Below, piece by piece: positions 29,486 to 37,568 of a stretch of DNA of 64,000 bases. This DNA is from Chromatiales bacterium (lineage in GTDB: Bacteria; Pseudomonadota; Gammaproteobacteria; Steroidobacterales; GCA-2729495). A program made the position numbers and the translations under genes. The notes beneath the pieces were generated by a model, which made no database searches, was not told where the DNA came from, and saw nothing but the letters and a program-made list of their open reading frames with translations. The stretch is taken from assembly GCA_016789885.1 (NCBI GenBank), contig JAEUPZ010000018.1, positions 62,001 through 126,000 of the forward strand, in the 5' to 3' direction. The first letter of the stretch is position 1. Each line of letters begins with the position of its first letter.

Positions 29486-31189
29486 GTGACCCCGGCAACG
29501 CCCGGCTTCCTGCGCCAGGTCGCCAGCCTTGCCGGGCCGTGGCTGTCCGGCGACCGCCGCTGGCGGGTCCGCGGCGGCCTGCTGCTGCTCTTCCTGCTGA
29601 CCGTCGCCCAGGTGGCGCTGGCCGTCTGGGGCAACTACTGGAACCGGGCGCTCTTCGACGCCCTCGAGGCCCGGTCGGTGCAGGCCGTGGTGGTGCAGGT
29701 CGGCATCTTCGTCCTCATCCTCGCCGCCTCCATCGCCGTCACCGCCGCCCACCTGCTCGTCAAGCGCTGGCTGCAGCTCGACTGGCGACGGTGGCTCACC
29801 GGGCGCCTCGTGGGCCAGTGGCTCGCCGACGGGCGCCAGTACCGGCTGCTCTTCACCGCCGGGGAACACGACAACCCCGACGGCCGCATCGCCGAGGACA
29901 TCCGCATCGCGACCGAGAGCGCCGTGGCACTGGCCCACACGCTCGTCTTCTCCGTGCTGACGCTGGGGCTCTTCATCGGCATCCTGTGGTCGGTGTCGGG
30001 CAGCCTCCCGCTGCCGGGAACGGACCTGGTCGTGCCGGGCTACCTGGTGCCGCTGGCCTTCGCCTACGCCGGCGCCGGCACCGCACTGGGCTGGGTGGTG
30101 GGGCGCCCGCTGGTGCGTGCGACGGACCGGCTGCAGACCGCCGAGGCCAGCTACCGCTTCGGCCTGGCGCAGGTCCGCGAGCACGCGGAGGCCATCGCCC
30201 TCGCCCGCGGCGAGCCGCGGGAACGCGGCGTGGCGCTGCGCCGGTTCCGGCAGGTGATGCAGGACTGGAACCGCCAGTCCCTCGCCTACCTCGGGATCGT
30301 CTCCTTCGGCACGGCCTACGGCACGCTGCTGCCGGTGTTCCCGGTGCTGGTGGCCGCGCCGGGGTACATCGCCGGGGCCATGTCCCTGGGCGTGCTGATG
30401 CAGGCGGCCCAGGCGTTCCAGCGCGTGACGTCTGCGCTCTCGTGGCCCGTGGACAACCTCGGCGAGATCGCGCGCTGCCGGGCGTCGGCGGCCCGGGTCC
30501 TGGCCCTCTACAACGACGTGCTGGCGCTGGCGGCCGGCCCGGAGGACGGGCGCGTCACCGTGGTGCGCGGCGAGCACCCGCGCCTCTCGCTCGAGTCGCT
30601 CTGCCTCTCCGAGCCGGCCGGCACACCGGTGGCCGGGCCGCTGTCGGCCGAGATCCACCGCGGTGAGCGCGTGCTGGTGACCGGGGACCCGGCCGCCACC
30701 ACGGCGCTGTTCAAGGCCATCGGGGGCCTGTGGCCCTGGGGCAGCGGGCGCGTGCTGCTGCCGCGCGACCAGGCCATCGCCTTCATGCCCCAGCGGCCGC
30801 TGCTGCCCGAAGGGACGCTGCGCGAGGCCCTGACGTACCCGGGCCCGCCGGACTCGTTCACGACGGCGGCGATCCAGCACGCGCTGGAGTGCGCGGGCAT
30901 CGCCTGGCTCTCACCCCGGCTGGACGAGGTGGCCGCCTGGGAGCAGGTGCTGCCGCTGCGCGCCCGCCAGCGCCTGGCCTTCGCCCGCGTGCTGCTGCAG
31001 CCGCCGGGCTGGATCATCATGCAGGAGGCCAGCGACGCCTTCGACGCCCGCGGCGAACGCGTCGTGCTCGACATGCTCCGGCACGAACTGCCGGACACGA
31101 CCATCGTCACCATCAGCTTCCACCCGGGACTCGAGGCCCTGCACCACCGGACCCTGGTGGTCCGGCGGGCCGGGCAGCCCGCTCACTGA
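29486..31189 (+). CDS. SbmA/YddA-like ABC protein with a degenerate ATPase domain
   Basis: This 567-residue protein starts at GTG 29486, 15 bp after the permease. Residues about 15-330 are an ABC_membrane_2/SbmA-type transmembrane domain (WGNYWNRALFDALEAR, ADGRQYRLLF, NPDGRIAEDIRIATE). The C-terminal half should be an ABC ATPase as in YddA, but Walker A reads GDPAATT (400-406) with no lysine, the signature region reads LPLRARQRLAFAR instead of LSxGxxQR, and Walker B has Gln513 for the Asp (IIMQEASDAFD). The fold is recognisable (GGLWPWGSG, FMPQRPLLPEGTL), so this is decay of motifs, not a misread. It may work like proton-driven SbmA. It converges on the GH5 gene with a 7-bp overlap. Confidence 0.85.
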   Translation: MTPATPGFLRQVASLAGPWLSGDRRWRVRGGLLLLFLLTVAQVALAVWGNYWNRALFDALEARSVQAVVVQVGIFVLILAASIAVTAAHLLVKRWLQLDWRRWLTGRLVGQWLADGRQYRLLFTAGEHDNPDGRIAEDIRIATESAVALAHTLVFSVLTLGLFIGILWSVSGSLPLPGTDLVVPGYLVPLAFAYAGAGTALGWVVGRPLVRATDRLQTAEASYRFGLAQVREHAEAIALARGEPRERGVALRRFRQVMQDWNRQSLAYLGIVSFGTAYGTLLPVFPVLVAAPGYIAGAMSLGVLMQAAQAFQRVTSALSWPVDNLGEIARCRASAARVLALYNDVLALAAGPEDGRVTVVRGEHPRLSLESLCLSEPAGTPVAGPLSAEIHRGERVLVTGDPAATTALFKAIGGLWPWGSGRVLLPRDQAIAFMPQRPLLPEGTLREALTYPGPPDSFTTAAIQHALECAGIAWLSPRLDEVAAWEQVLPLRARQRLAFARVLLQPPGWIIMQEASDAFDARGERVVLDMLRHELPDTTIVTISFHPGLEALHHRTLVVRRAGQPAH

Positions 31190-32289
31190 AAGCGCGGCGG
31201 CAGCCAGCCCCGCTCGACGCACTCGCGGAAGCACCAGGCCGGGGTCGTCTCGGTGCGGTAGCTCCAGAAGAACCAGCCGCGGTACGCCTCGAAGGCCAGC
31301 AGCTGGGCCGCCCCGTAGGCCCGCAGCGCGACGGCCTCATGGAACGGATCGAGCCCCTGCAGGGCGTGGTCGTACGGCCCCTCGGCCCACAGCGACACGA
31401 CCTTCAGGTCGAGGCCCAGGCTCCACTCACCGGCGATGGCGGGGACGCCGAGCACGCGCTGGATGGCCACGGCCTCGTCGCCCCACTCGACGGAGGCCTT
31501 GTGGACGTGGCCGCGCACGTCGAGTGCGAGGTCGGCACGGTCGAAGCACTGGTAGCGATGCACGTCGAAGAGCACGTCGTCGTCCGCACGACCGGCGAAG
31601 AAGCCGGCGAACTCCGCGGCCGGGCGGAAGCCGTCGTGGAACACGACGGCGACGCGGCCCGCCGGGCAGTGGGCCCGGATCGCCGCCAGCGCCCGCGCGT
31701 AGTAGTCGCAGAGCAGTGCCGTCGGCACGTCCCAGCGGGGCTCGTTCAGCACCTCGATGGCGGCCAGCGCCGGGTGGGCGCGGTAGCGGGCCGCCAGCCG
31801 GCCGAGCAGGTCCACGGAGAAGTCGACGTACTCGCTGCGGCGGTGCCAGTCGCAGGTGTCCTTGATGCCGCCGTTGTCGAAGCCGTTCTGGCAGCCCGGC
31901 GCCGCGTGCAGGTCGACGACGACCGCAAGGCCGCAGGCCTGCGCCCAGTCCAGCGCCCGGTCGAGCACCTCGATGCCACCGGTGACGAAGGGCGTCCGGC
32001 TGGCGCCACAGGCCTCGTGGTACGGATACGGGGGACCGAGGATCCAGTGCCCCACCGGAATGCGGACCGCGTTGATGCCGACCCCGGCGAGCCACGCGAA
32101 ATCGTCGCGCGTGATGAATCCGTCCCAGTGCCGGCGCAGCACGGGCGCCGCGTCCCTCCCGCCCTCGACGCACCACGACGTCTCGTCGGTGGCCGCGCGC
32201 CCGGCGAAGAGGCTCGGCGTCATCCACTTCTCGAGGACGAGCCAGCCACCGAGGTTGACGCCCCGCAGGCGCGTTGCTGCCACTGCCAT
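31183..32289 (-). CDS. Glycoside hydrolase family 5 protein (exo-1,3-beta-glucanase-like)
   Basis: This 368-residue (beta/alpha)8 hydrolase opens with RGVNLGGWLVLEKWMTPSLF (given in part as GVNLGGWLVLEKW), very similar to GH5 exo-beta-1,3-glucanases. The catalytic acid Glu183 is in IEVLNEPRWD and the nucleophile Glu288 in IAGEWSLGLD. There is no signal peptide after the ATG at 32289, which has GGAGGGG just upstream, so the enzyme appears cytoplasmic. It could trim an imported oligosaccharide or glucoside. Upstream frame extension is open but basic and low-complexity, and I rejected it. Confidence 0.88.
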   Translation of the reverse strand: MAVAATRLRGVNLGGWLVLEKWMTPSLFAGRAATDETSWCVEGGRDAAPVLRRHWDGFITRDDFAWLAGVGINAVRIPVGHWILGPPYPYHEACGASRTPFVTGGIEVLDRALDWAQACGLAVVVDLHAAPGCQNGFDNGGIKDTCDWHRRSEYVDFSVDLLGRLAARYRAHPALAAIEVLNEPRWDVPTALLCDYYARALAAIRAHCPAGRVAVVFHDGFRPAAEFAGFFAGRADDDVLFDVHRYQCFDRADLALDVRGHVHKASVEWGDEAVAIQRVLGVPAIAGEWSLGLDLKVVSLWAEGPYDHALQGLDPFHEAVALRAYGAAQLLAFEAYRGWFFWSYRTETTPAWCFRECVERGWLPPRFQ

Positions 32290-32639
32290 CACTGCCCCTC
32301 CCGGGCCCGGCCGCCGGGCCCGCCGCAGCGCCAGTCTACCGGCCCCGGGGCTCCGGGCCGCGCCGGCAGCGGCGCGGACACGGCGCCGCTGCCGGGGTCG
32401 CCGGCGATGGCGCCGGACGTCTGCCACGCCGCCGGCGCGGCTCGCTTTGCTGGCAGGTTGTTGAAAAACGCCCAGCCTGTGCGTTTTTCAACTCGCCAGT
32501 CCGGTACATGCCCGGACTGGCTCCCGATGAATCAACCGCTTACGCGCCTGCTTCGTCGACGCGGCCATCCCTGGCCGCGCTAGCAGGCTGTTTTCAACAG
32601 CCTGCTAGACTGCCGCGCCCGCAGTCCGGCCGCTCGCGC
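32290..32639. other. 350-bp divergent intergenic region holding the palindrome element
   Basis: The first 160 bp (32290-32449) next to the GH5 gene are GC-rich with no clear signal. The rest is the palindromic repeat element at 32450-32608. The last 31 bp lead into the ATP-grasp gene, whose ATG at 32640 has no good ribosome-binding site. Confidence 0.6.
32450..32608. repeat. MITE/REP-like element with terminal inverted repeats and four internal hairpins
   Basis: The ends form an imperfect terminal inverted repeat: the left end (ctggcaggttgttgaaaa, from 32450) matches the reverse complement of the right end (up to 32608) at 16 of 18 positions. Inside are four palindromes: 12-bp stem at 32460-32492, 10-bp stem at 32495-32521, 8-bp stem at 32560-32579, and 13-bp stem with a 3-nt loop at 32580-32608. 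Composition is visibly more AT-rich than the surroundings. No target duplication is evident. It has no coding capacity and looks like a non-autonomous mobile or REP-type repeat inserted between divergent genes. Confidence 0.65.
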
Positions 32640-34442
32640 ATGGAACCCCAGGTCCGCTATCACATGACGCAGGGGCCCAGCGTGCTGGCGCCCTGGCCCG
32701 CCATCGTCGCCGAGTTCCCGGCGCCACCGTACCGCTCGCTGGCGGCCGACGAGGTCGAGCCCGCACTGCGGGAGCTGCTCTCGCCCAACCTGTTCGCCCT
32801 CGTCGCGCTGCCGCTGCCCGATGGCGCCTTCGAGACCTTCGCGGGCGCCATCGCCATCGCCCTGCAGGACGCGGCGGGGCCCAGCGGCCTCGCCTTCCGC
32901 TCGACGCGCAGCGCCAGCGGGCAGTGCCGCGTCCTGGTCGGCTTCCACGAGCCGGGCGCCGCGCTGCTGGCGCTGCAGGCCGGCCTCGAGGCGGCCCAGG
33001 CCCTGTTCCGCCGCCGCGCGGGCCGGCCGGTCGATCCGGCCCCGGCCGCGGCGGCCATCCAGCGCTCCGTCGCCGCGATGAACCGCCAGCCGGACCCGCT
33101 GGCGCGCGCCCTCATGCGCGTGGCGAAGCGGCGCAGGATCCCGGTCTACCCCGCCGCCCACGGCTCACGGGTATGGGTCTACGGGCAGGGCTGCAATGCG
33201 TGGCACTTCTTCGAGGCCGCCAACCACGGCGACGCCATGACCGGTTCGCGCCTCGCCCGCAACAAGCAGTTCACCAACGTGCTCATCACGCGGCTCGGCC
33301 TGCCGGGGGCGCGCCACGCCATCGCCGATTCGGCGGCCACGGCGAAGCAGCTGGCGAAGTCCATCGGCTACCCGGTGGTGATCAAGCCGGTGGACAGCAG
33401 CAAGGGCCGGGGCGTGACGGTGCGGATCGCCGACGAGGCCGGCATCGACGCCGCCTTCGCGGCGGCGGACAAGCTCGCCCCGGCGGCCGTGCTCGTCGAG
33501 GGCTGGGTCGCCGGCGACGACCACCGGCTCGCCGTGGTGGCCGGACGGTTCGCCTGGGCCGTACGCCGCTCGCCACCGCGCGTGACCGCCGACGGCGAGC
33601 ATACGGTGCGCGAGCTCGTCGAGGCCGAGAATGCGAGGCGGCGGGCGGCGCCTGACCGCGATCTCGCCGGCGGGCGCATCGCCCTCGACGCCGAGGCCGA
33701 GGCCCTCATCGCGAGCCAGGGCTACACGCTCGACGCGCGCCCGCCGGCCGGCACCGTCGTCGCGCTGGGACTGGTGGCCAACCAGGCGCGGGGCGGCACG
33801 ATCACCGGCTGCACCGATGCCATCCACCCCGACAACCGCGCCATGGCCGAGACCATCGCCCGGGCCTTCCACCTCGACACCTCCGGCATCGACTTCATGA
33901 CGCCGGACATCACGCGCTCGTGGCGCGACGTGCCCTGTGCCGTGATCGAGATCAACGTGACGCCGGGGTTCTCGTCGGACAGCCAGGCCGAGCTCATCCT
34001 CGACCGACGGTTTCCGGCCGGAGCGAACGGCCGGGTGCCGGCCGTGCTGCTGGTCGGCGCCGGGCCGGCAGACCTGGCAGCCGTCGCCACCGCGCTGGCG
34101 GCCGGCGGTCGCACCGTCGGCAGCACCGACGGCAACGCGACACGCATGGGGGTAGAACAGCGCTTCACCGGCAACGCGCTGCTGCCCGACCGGGCCATGG
34201 CGCTGGTGCTCGACCCGGCCTGCGAGGCCATCGTCGTCGCCGCCACGCCGGCTGAGATCGCCACCCACGGCCTGCCCCTCGACCGGTTCGACATCGCCCT
34301 GGTCGATGCCGATGCGGGGCTGTCGCAGGCGACGCTGGCGCTGCTACGGGAGTGCTGCGGATCGGTGGAGGCCGGGCTGCCGCCGGGCACCTTCGCAGCC
34401 GCGGCGTCGCGCCTCCTGGCCGCTACGGCGGCGGGCGCGTAG
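32640..34442 (+). CDS. Cyanophycin-synthetase-like ATP-grasp protein with a truncated, degenerate Mur-ligase tail
   Basis: This 600-residue protein has a CphA-like N-terminal domain (about 1-190) and an ATP-grasp domain (about 210-465). The nucleotide lysine is Lys249 in GYPVVIKPVDSSKGRGV, the metal-binding end is VIEINVTPGF, and GTVVALGLVANQARGG is also present. CphA then continues with a 400-residue Mur ligase; here only about 130 residues remain, and the P-loop position reads GAGPADL (473-479) instead of GTNGKTT. The tail still tracks the Mur fold (GGRTVGSTDGN, then EAIVVAAT). It should form one acyl-phosphate/peptide bond type only, so it is unlikely to make cyanophycin. Its substrates are unknown, and no cyanophycinase is nearby. 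Confidence 0.82.
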   Translation: MEPQVRYHMTQGPSVLAPWPAIVAEFPAPPYRSLAADEVEPALRELLSPNLFALVALPLPDGAFETFAGAIAIALQDAAGPSGLAFRSTRSASGQCRVLVGFHEPGAALLALQAGLEAAQALFRRRAGRPVDPAPAAAAIQRSVAAMNRQPDPLARALMRVAKRRRIPVYPAAHGSRVWVYGQGCNAWHFFEAANHGDAMTGSRLARNKQFTNVLITRLGLPGARHAIADSAATAKQLAKSIGYPVVIKPVDSSKGRGVTVRIADEAGIDAAFAAADKLAPAAVLVEGWVAGDDHRLAVVAGRFAWAVRRSPPRVTADGEHTVRELVEAENARRRAAPDRDLAGGRIALDAEAEALIASQGYTLDARPPAGTVVALGLVANQARGGTITGCTDAIHPDNRAMAETIARAFHLDTSGIDFMTPDITRSWRDVPCAVIEINVTPGFSSDSQAELILDRRFPAGANGRVPAVLLVGAGPADLAAVATALAAGGRTVGSTDGNATRMGVEQRFTGNALLPDRAMALVLDPACEAIVVAATPAEIATHGLPLDRFDIALVDADAGLSQATLALLRECCGSVEAGLPPGTFAAAASRLLAATAAGA

Positions 34443-34458
34443 CCCCGCAGGCCGGCAA

Positions 34459-34490
34459 CGGCGGGGCGGGAAGCGATTCCCGCCCCGCCG
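34459..34490. terminator. 14-bp hairpin between convergent genes
   Basis: A 14-bp perfect stem with a GCGA tetraloop lies between the stops of the ATP-grasp gene (+) and the outer-membrane protein gene (-). The stem ends in AA/TT next to the loop. No long T-run follows, so it is a probable bidirectional terminator or 3' stabiliser. Confidence 0.6.
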
Positions 34491-34497
34491 CCAGTCC

Positions 34498-35310
34498 TCA
34501 GAACGTCATGCCGACGTTCAGCTTGTAGAAGTCGCCGTCATTGTCGTCCTCGATGTCGGCGCCGGCCGTGAAGCGCGCGTAGAAGCCCTTCGGCAGCGTG
34601 AACTGCACGTAGGGCCCGATCCAGCGGTAGACATCGGCCGAATCGCCACCCGGATACGAGTTGCGCGTGTTCCGCAGGTGCTCCCAGTGCAGGCCGGCGG
34701 ACACGTTCTTGCTGAACCGGTAGCCCGTGTTGGCCCAGTAGTGCAGGAAGTCGAGGCCGGAATCGTCGCGGTTGCGCAGGGCGAGGTAGTAGCCCAGGTA
34801 GAACTCGGCCTCCCACTTCTCGTCGCCGTAGTTGATGGTGATGTTGGGCACGATGCCGTCGGCGAAGTTGGCACCGTCGGTCCGCTCCACGACCTGGGTC
34901 GCACCTTCGCCGCCATCGGGATCAGGCACCGTCTCGGTGACCCGGTTCCCGCCTGACAGCAGGGAGCCGTTGGTCAGGCCGATCTGCGGCTTGACCAGCA
35001 GCTTGTCGTCCAGGTAGTGCAGGTTCACGCCGACGCCGAACTCGGTCCACAGGTCGTCGCCGCTGTTGCCCTGGTCGAGACCGAAGGCGGGCTTGGTCCA
35101 GAGGATGCCGTAGAACGAGAAGTCGAGGCCGTCGTTGATCGGCAGCAGGCCCGTGAAGGACGGATAGAAGCCGAAGAACGAGTCCTGGTTCAACAGCACC
35201 GAGTAGCTGCTGTCCCGGCCACCGTCGGCGGACTGGGCGGCGGCGGGAACGGCCGTGCCGAGGGCGGCGAGCCCGACGGCAGTGGCCAGGGCCGGCAATG
35301 CATTTCGCAT
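34498..35310 (-). CDS. DUF6733-like outer-membrane beta-barrel protein
   Basis: This 270-residue protein has a clear Sec signal peptide with cleavage near AAAQ-S at about residues 25-26. It then shows alternating aromatic strands: SVLLNQDSFFGFYPSFTG, LDFSFYGILWTKPAFG, DLWTEFGVGVNLHYLDDKL, WEAEFYLGYYLALRN and a terminal FYKLNVGMTF with a C-terminal Phe, which is typical for BAM-assembled barrels. Motifs match what I recall of DUF6733 proteins, whose role is unknown. A GGGAG ribosome-binding site supports the ATG at 35310. It stands alone downstream of a 223-bp gap. Confidence 0.75.
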   Translation of the reverse strand: MRNALPALATAVGLAALGTAVPAAAQSADGGRDSSYSVLLNQDSFFGFYPSFTGLLPINDGLDFSFYGILWTKPAFGLDQGNSGDDLWTEFGVGVNLHYLDDKLLVKPQIGLTNGSLLSGGNRVTETVPDPDGGEGATQVVERTDGANFADGIVPNITINYGDEKWEAEFYLGYYLALRNRDDSGLDFLHYWANTGYRFSKNVSAGLHWEHLRNTRNSYPGGDSADVYRWIGPYVQFTLPKGFYARFTAGADIEDDNDGDFYKLNVGMTF

Positions 35311-35510
35311 GAAGTCGTTCTCCCTGTAGGTCTGGTGTTGTGGTGATGGCGCCCGACCAAGGTCCGCCGGGCGGGGTCCGCGGCGTGAATGCACGACCCG
35401 TGCCAGCACGTCACGACATCTCCGGGAGCAGGGAAAATCAGGGCCCGCGTTCGCAGCGCATCGATGCTGCGCCACGACAGGTGCACCATGCGGGCGCCCG
35501 CAGGCGCAGC

Positions 35511-35529
35511 AAAAGCCCCGAAACGAGGC
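35511..35529 (-). terminator. Intrinsic terminator of the bio operon
   Basis: On the minus strand, 4 bp after the bioA stop, a 6-bp stem (gcctcg / cggggc with one G-U pair) with a TTT loop is followed directly by TTTT. This is a classical, if short, rho-independent terminator. Confidence 0.6.
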
Positions 35530-35533
35530 GCGC

Positions 35534-36802
35534 TCAGTCCAGCGCGAGGCCGATGGCCGCCGTCAGCTGCGAAAGGTCAGCAGGCTCGATGACGTATGGC
35601 GGCATGAGATAGATGAGCCGGCCGAAGGGCCGGATCCAGACGCCGGCGTCGACGAAGCGCCGCTGCGCCTGCGCAACGTCCACCGGCGCGCGGGTCTCGA
35701 CGACGCCGATGCCGCCCAGCACGCGCACGTCGGCCACGGCCGGGTTGCTGCGATACGGCTCGAGCTCGCGCCGCAGCTGCGCCTCGATGGCGGCGATGCG
35801 GGCCTGCCACGGGCTCGCCAGCAGCAGGTCGAGGCTCGCGTTGGCCACCGCCGTCGCGAGCGCGTTGCCCATGAAGGTGGGGCCGTGCATCAGCACGCCG
35901 CCATCGGCCGAGATGCCCGCAGCGACCCGCGGCGTCGCCAGCGTCGCCGCGAGCCCGAGGTAGCCGCCAGTCAGCGCCTTGCCGAGACAGAGGATGTCGG
36001 GCGCCAGGCCGGCGTGCTCGGAGGCGAAGAGCCGGCCCGTGCGGCCGAAGCCCGTGGCGATCTCGTCGGCGACCAGCAGCACGTCGTGGTCGCGGCAGAG
36101 CCGCGCCACCTCGGCGAGATACTCCGCCGAGTAGAACCACATCCCGCCCGCCCCCTGTACGACGGGCTCGAGGATCACGGCGGCGAGCTCGCCTGCATGG
36201 CGCCCGATGAGCCCGCGGATCGCGTCGGCATCGGCTGCCGCCAGCGGCTCGCCGAAGCGGCTCACGGGCCGCGGCGCGAAGACGTGCTGCGGCAGCACCG
36301 GCGTGAACAGCCGGTGCATGCCGGTCTCGGGGTCGCAGGTGGCCATGGCCCCGAAGGTGTCGCCGTGGTATCCGCCGCGGAGCGCCAGCAGCCGCGACTT
36401 GGCCGGCCGGCCCCGGGCCTGCCAGTACTGCAGCGCCATCTTGATGGCGACCTCGACGCCCACCGAGCCCGAATCGCTGAAGAAGACGTGTCCCTGTCCG
36501 CCGGGGGCGAGCGCCACGAGCCGCTCGGCGAGACGCACGGCCGGCTCGTGGGTGAGCCCGCCGAACATGACGTGGGCCATGCGCCCGAGCTGGGCGGTGA
36601 TGGCCTCGTTCAGCACCGGATGGTTGTAGCCGTGGATCACGCACCACCACGACGCCATGCCGTCGATGAGCTCGCGCCCGTCCGTGAGCCGGAGGCGCAC
36701 GCCACTGGCGCTGGCCACCGGATAGGCCGGCAGCGGCGCCACCACCGACGTGTAGGGATGCCAGACGCAGGCGCGGTCGCGGGCCAGCAGGTCGTCGGTC
36801 AT
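35534..36802 (-). CDS. bioA: Adenosylmethionine-8-amino-7-oxononanoate aminotransferase
   Basis: This 422-residue class III PLP aminotransferase converts KAPA to DAPA using S-adenosylmethionine as amino donor. BioA-specific segments are CVWHPYTSVVAPLP at the N terminus, MASWWCVIHGYNHP, YHGDTFGAM, LVADEIATGFGRTG and the PLP lysine in LCLGKALTGGYLGLAATL. The C-terminal GVWIRPFGRLIYLMPPYVI is also diagnostic. The ATG at 36802 has AGGAG 8 bp upstream. It is the last gene of bioF-bioD-bioA and ends in a terminator hairpin. Confidence 0.96.
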   Translation of the reverse strand: MTDDLLARDRACVWHPYTSVVAPLPAYPVASASGVRLRLTDGRELIDGMASWWCVIHGYNHPVLNEAITAQLGRMAHVMFGGLTHEPAVRLAERLVALAPGGQGHVFFSDSGSVGVEVAIKMALQYWQARGRPAKSRLLALRGGYHGDTFGAMATCDPETGMHRLFTPVLPQHVFAPRPVSRFGEPLAAADADAIRGLIGRHAGELAAVILEPVVQGAGGMWFYSAEYLAEVARLCRDHDVLLVADEIATGFGRTGRLFASEHAGLAPDILCLGKALTGGYLGLAATLATPRVAAGISADGGVLMHGPTFMGNALATAVANASLDLLLASPWQARIAAIEAQLRRELEPYRSNPAVADVRVLGGIGVVETRAPVDVAQAQRRFVDAGVWIRPFGRLIYLMPPYVIEPADLSQLTAAIGLALD

Positions 36803-36872
36803 GGCCGGCTCCTGCTGGCGTGCACGGCATGAGACCGCCGCCTGCCCGGCCGGATCGTCATCAGGTCCTCCG

Positions 36873-37568
36873 TCACGGCCGGCTCCAGAGTGATCCCGTC
36901 TCGAGGGCCGCCGCCACGGCCGCCGGCCGGGGCGCCTGGCCGAGCCACGGCACCACGCCGAGGCAGGGCGCCGGGAGTCGCGCGCGCAGCGTCGCGACGT
37001 TCTCGTCCCGCACCGGCATGTCCGGGTCGATGACGTTGCCGGCCCAGGCCACGAGGCGCAGGCCGGCACCGGCCACCGCCACCGCCGTCAGCAGCGAGTG
37101 GTTCAGGCAGCCGAGGCGCAGCCCCGCCACCAGCACGACGTCGGCGCCGAGCGCCACGGCGAGATCGGCCAGGGTCTCGCGATCGTTCAGCGGGCAGAGC
37201 CAGCCGCCGGCGCCCTCGACGAAGGCAATGTCGGGCTGGTGCCGTGCCAGCACGTCGCGCACCGCGGCGGCCAGGGGCGCCACGGCCAGGGGACGCCCGG
37301 CCCGCACCGCCGCGATGTGCGGCGCGATGGCCTCGGGCAGCATCACGGGGTTCACTTCCGCGTAGGTGAGCGGCACGCTGGCGGCGGACTGCAGCAGCAG
37401 CGCGTCCTCGTTGACCCACCCGTCGTCGCCCGCGAAGCCGCCGGCGGCCACGGGCTTGAGGCCCACGGCCCGCAGGCCCGCCGCACCGGCGGCCGCCAGC
37501 AGCCCCGCCGTCACCACGGACTTGCCCACGCCGGTGTCGGTGCCGGTGACGAAGACGATGCGGCTCAT
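36873..37568 (-). CDS. bioD: Dethiobiotin synthetase
   Basis: This 231-residue P-loop carboxylase closes the ureido ring of dethiobiotin from DAPA, CO2 and ATP. The N-terminal [20 protein letters not shown] contains the BioD Walker A motif, then [21 protein letters not shown] for the second substrate loop, and NVIDPDM later. Its ATG overlaps the bioF stop (ATGA, 37565-37568), and bioA follows after 70 bp. Confidence 0.95.
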   Translation of the reverse strand: MSRIVFVTGTDTGVGKSVVTAGLLAAAGAAGLRAVGLKPVAAGGFAGDDGWVNEDALLLQSAASVPLTYAEVNPVMLPEAIAPHIAAVRAGRPLAVAPLAAAVRDVLARHQPDIAFVEGAGGWLCPLNDRETLADLAVALGADVVLVAGLRLGCLNHSLLTAVAVAGAGLRLVAWAGNVIDPDMPVRDENVATLRARLPAPCLGVVPWLGQAPRPAAVAAALETGSLWSRP

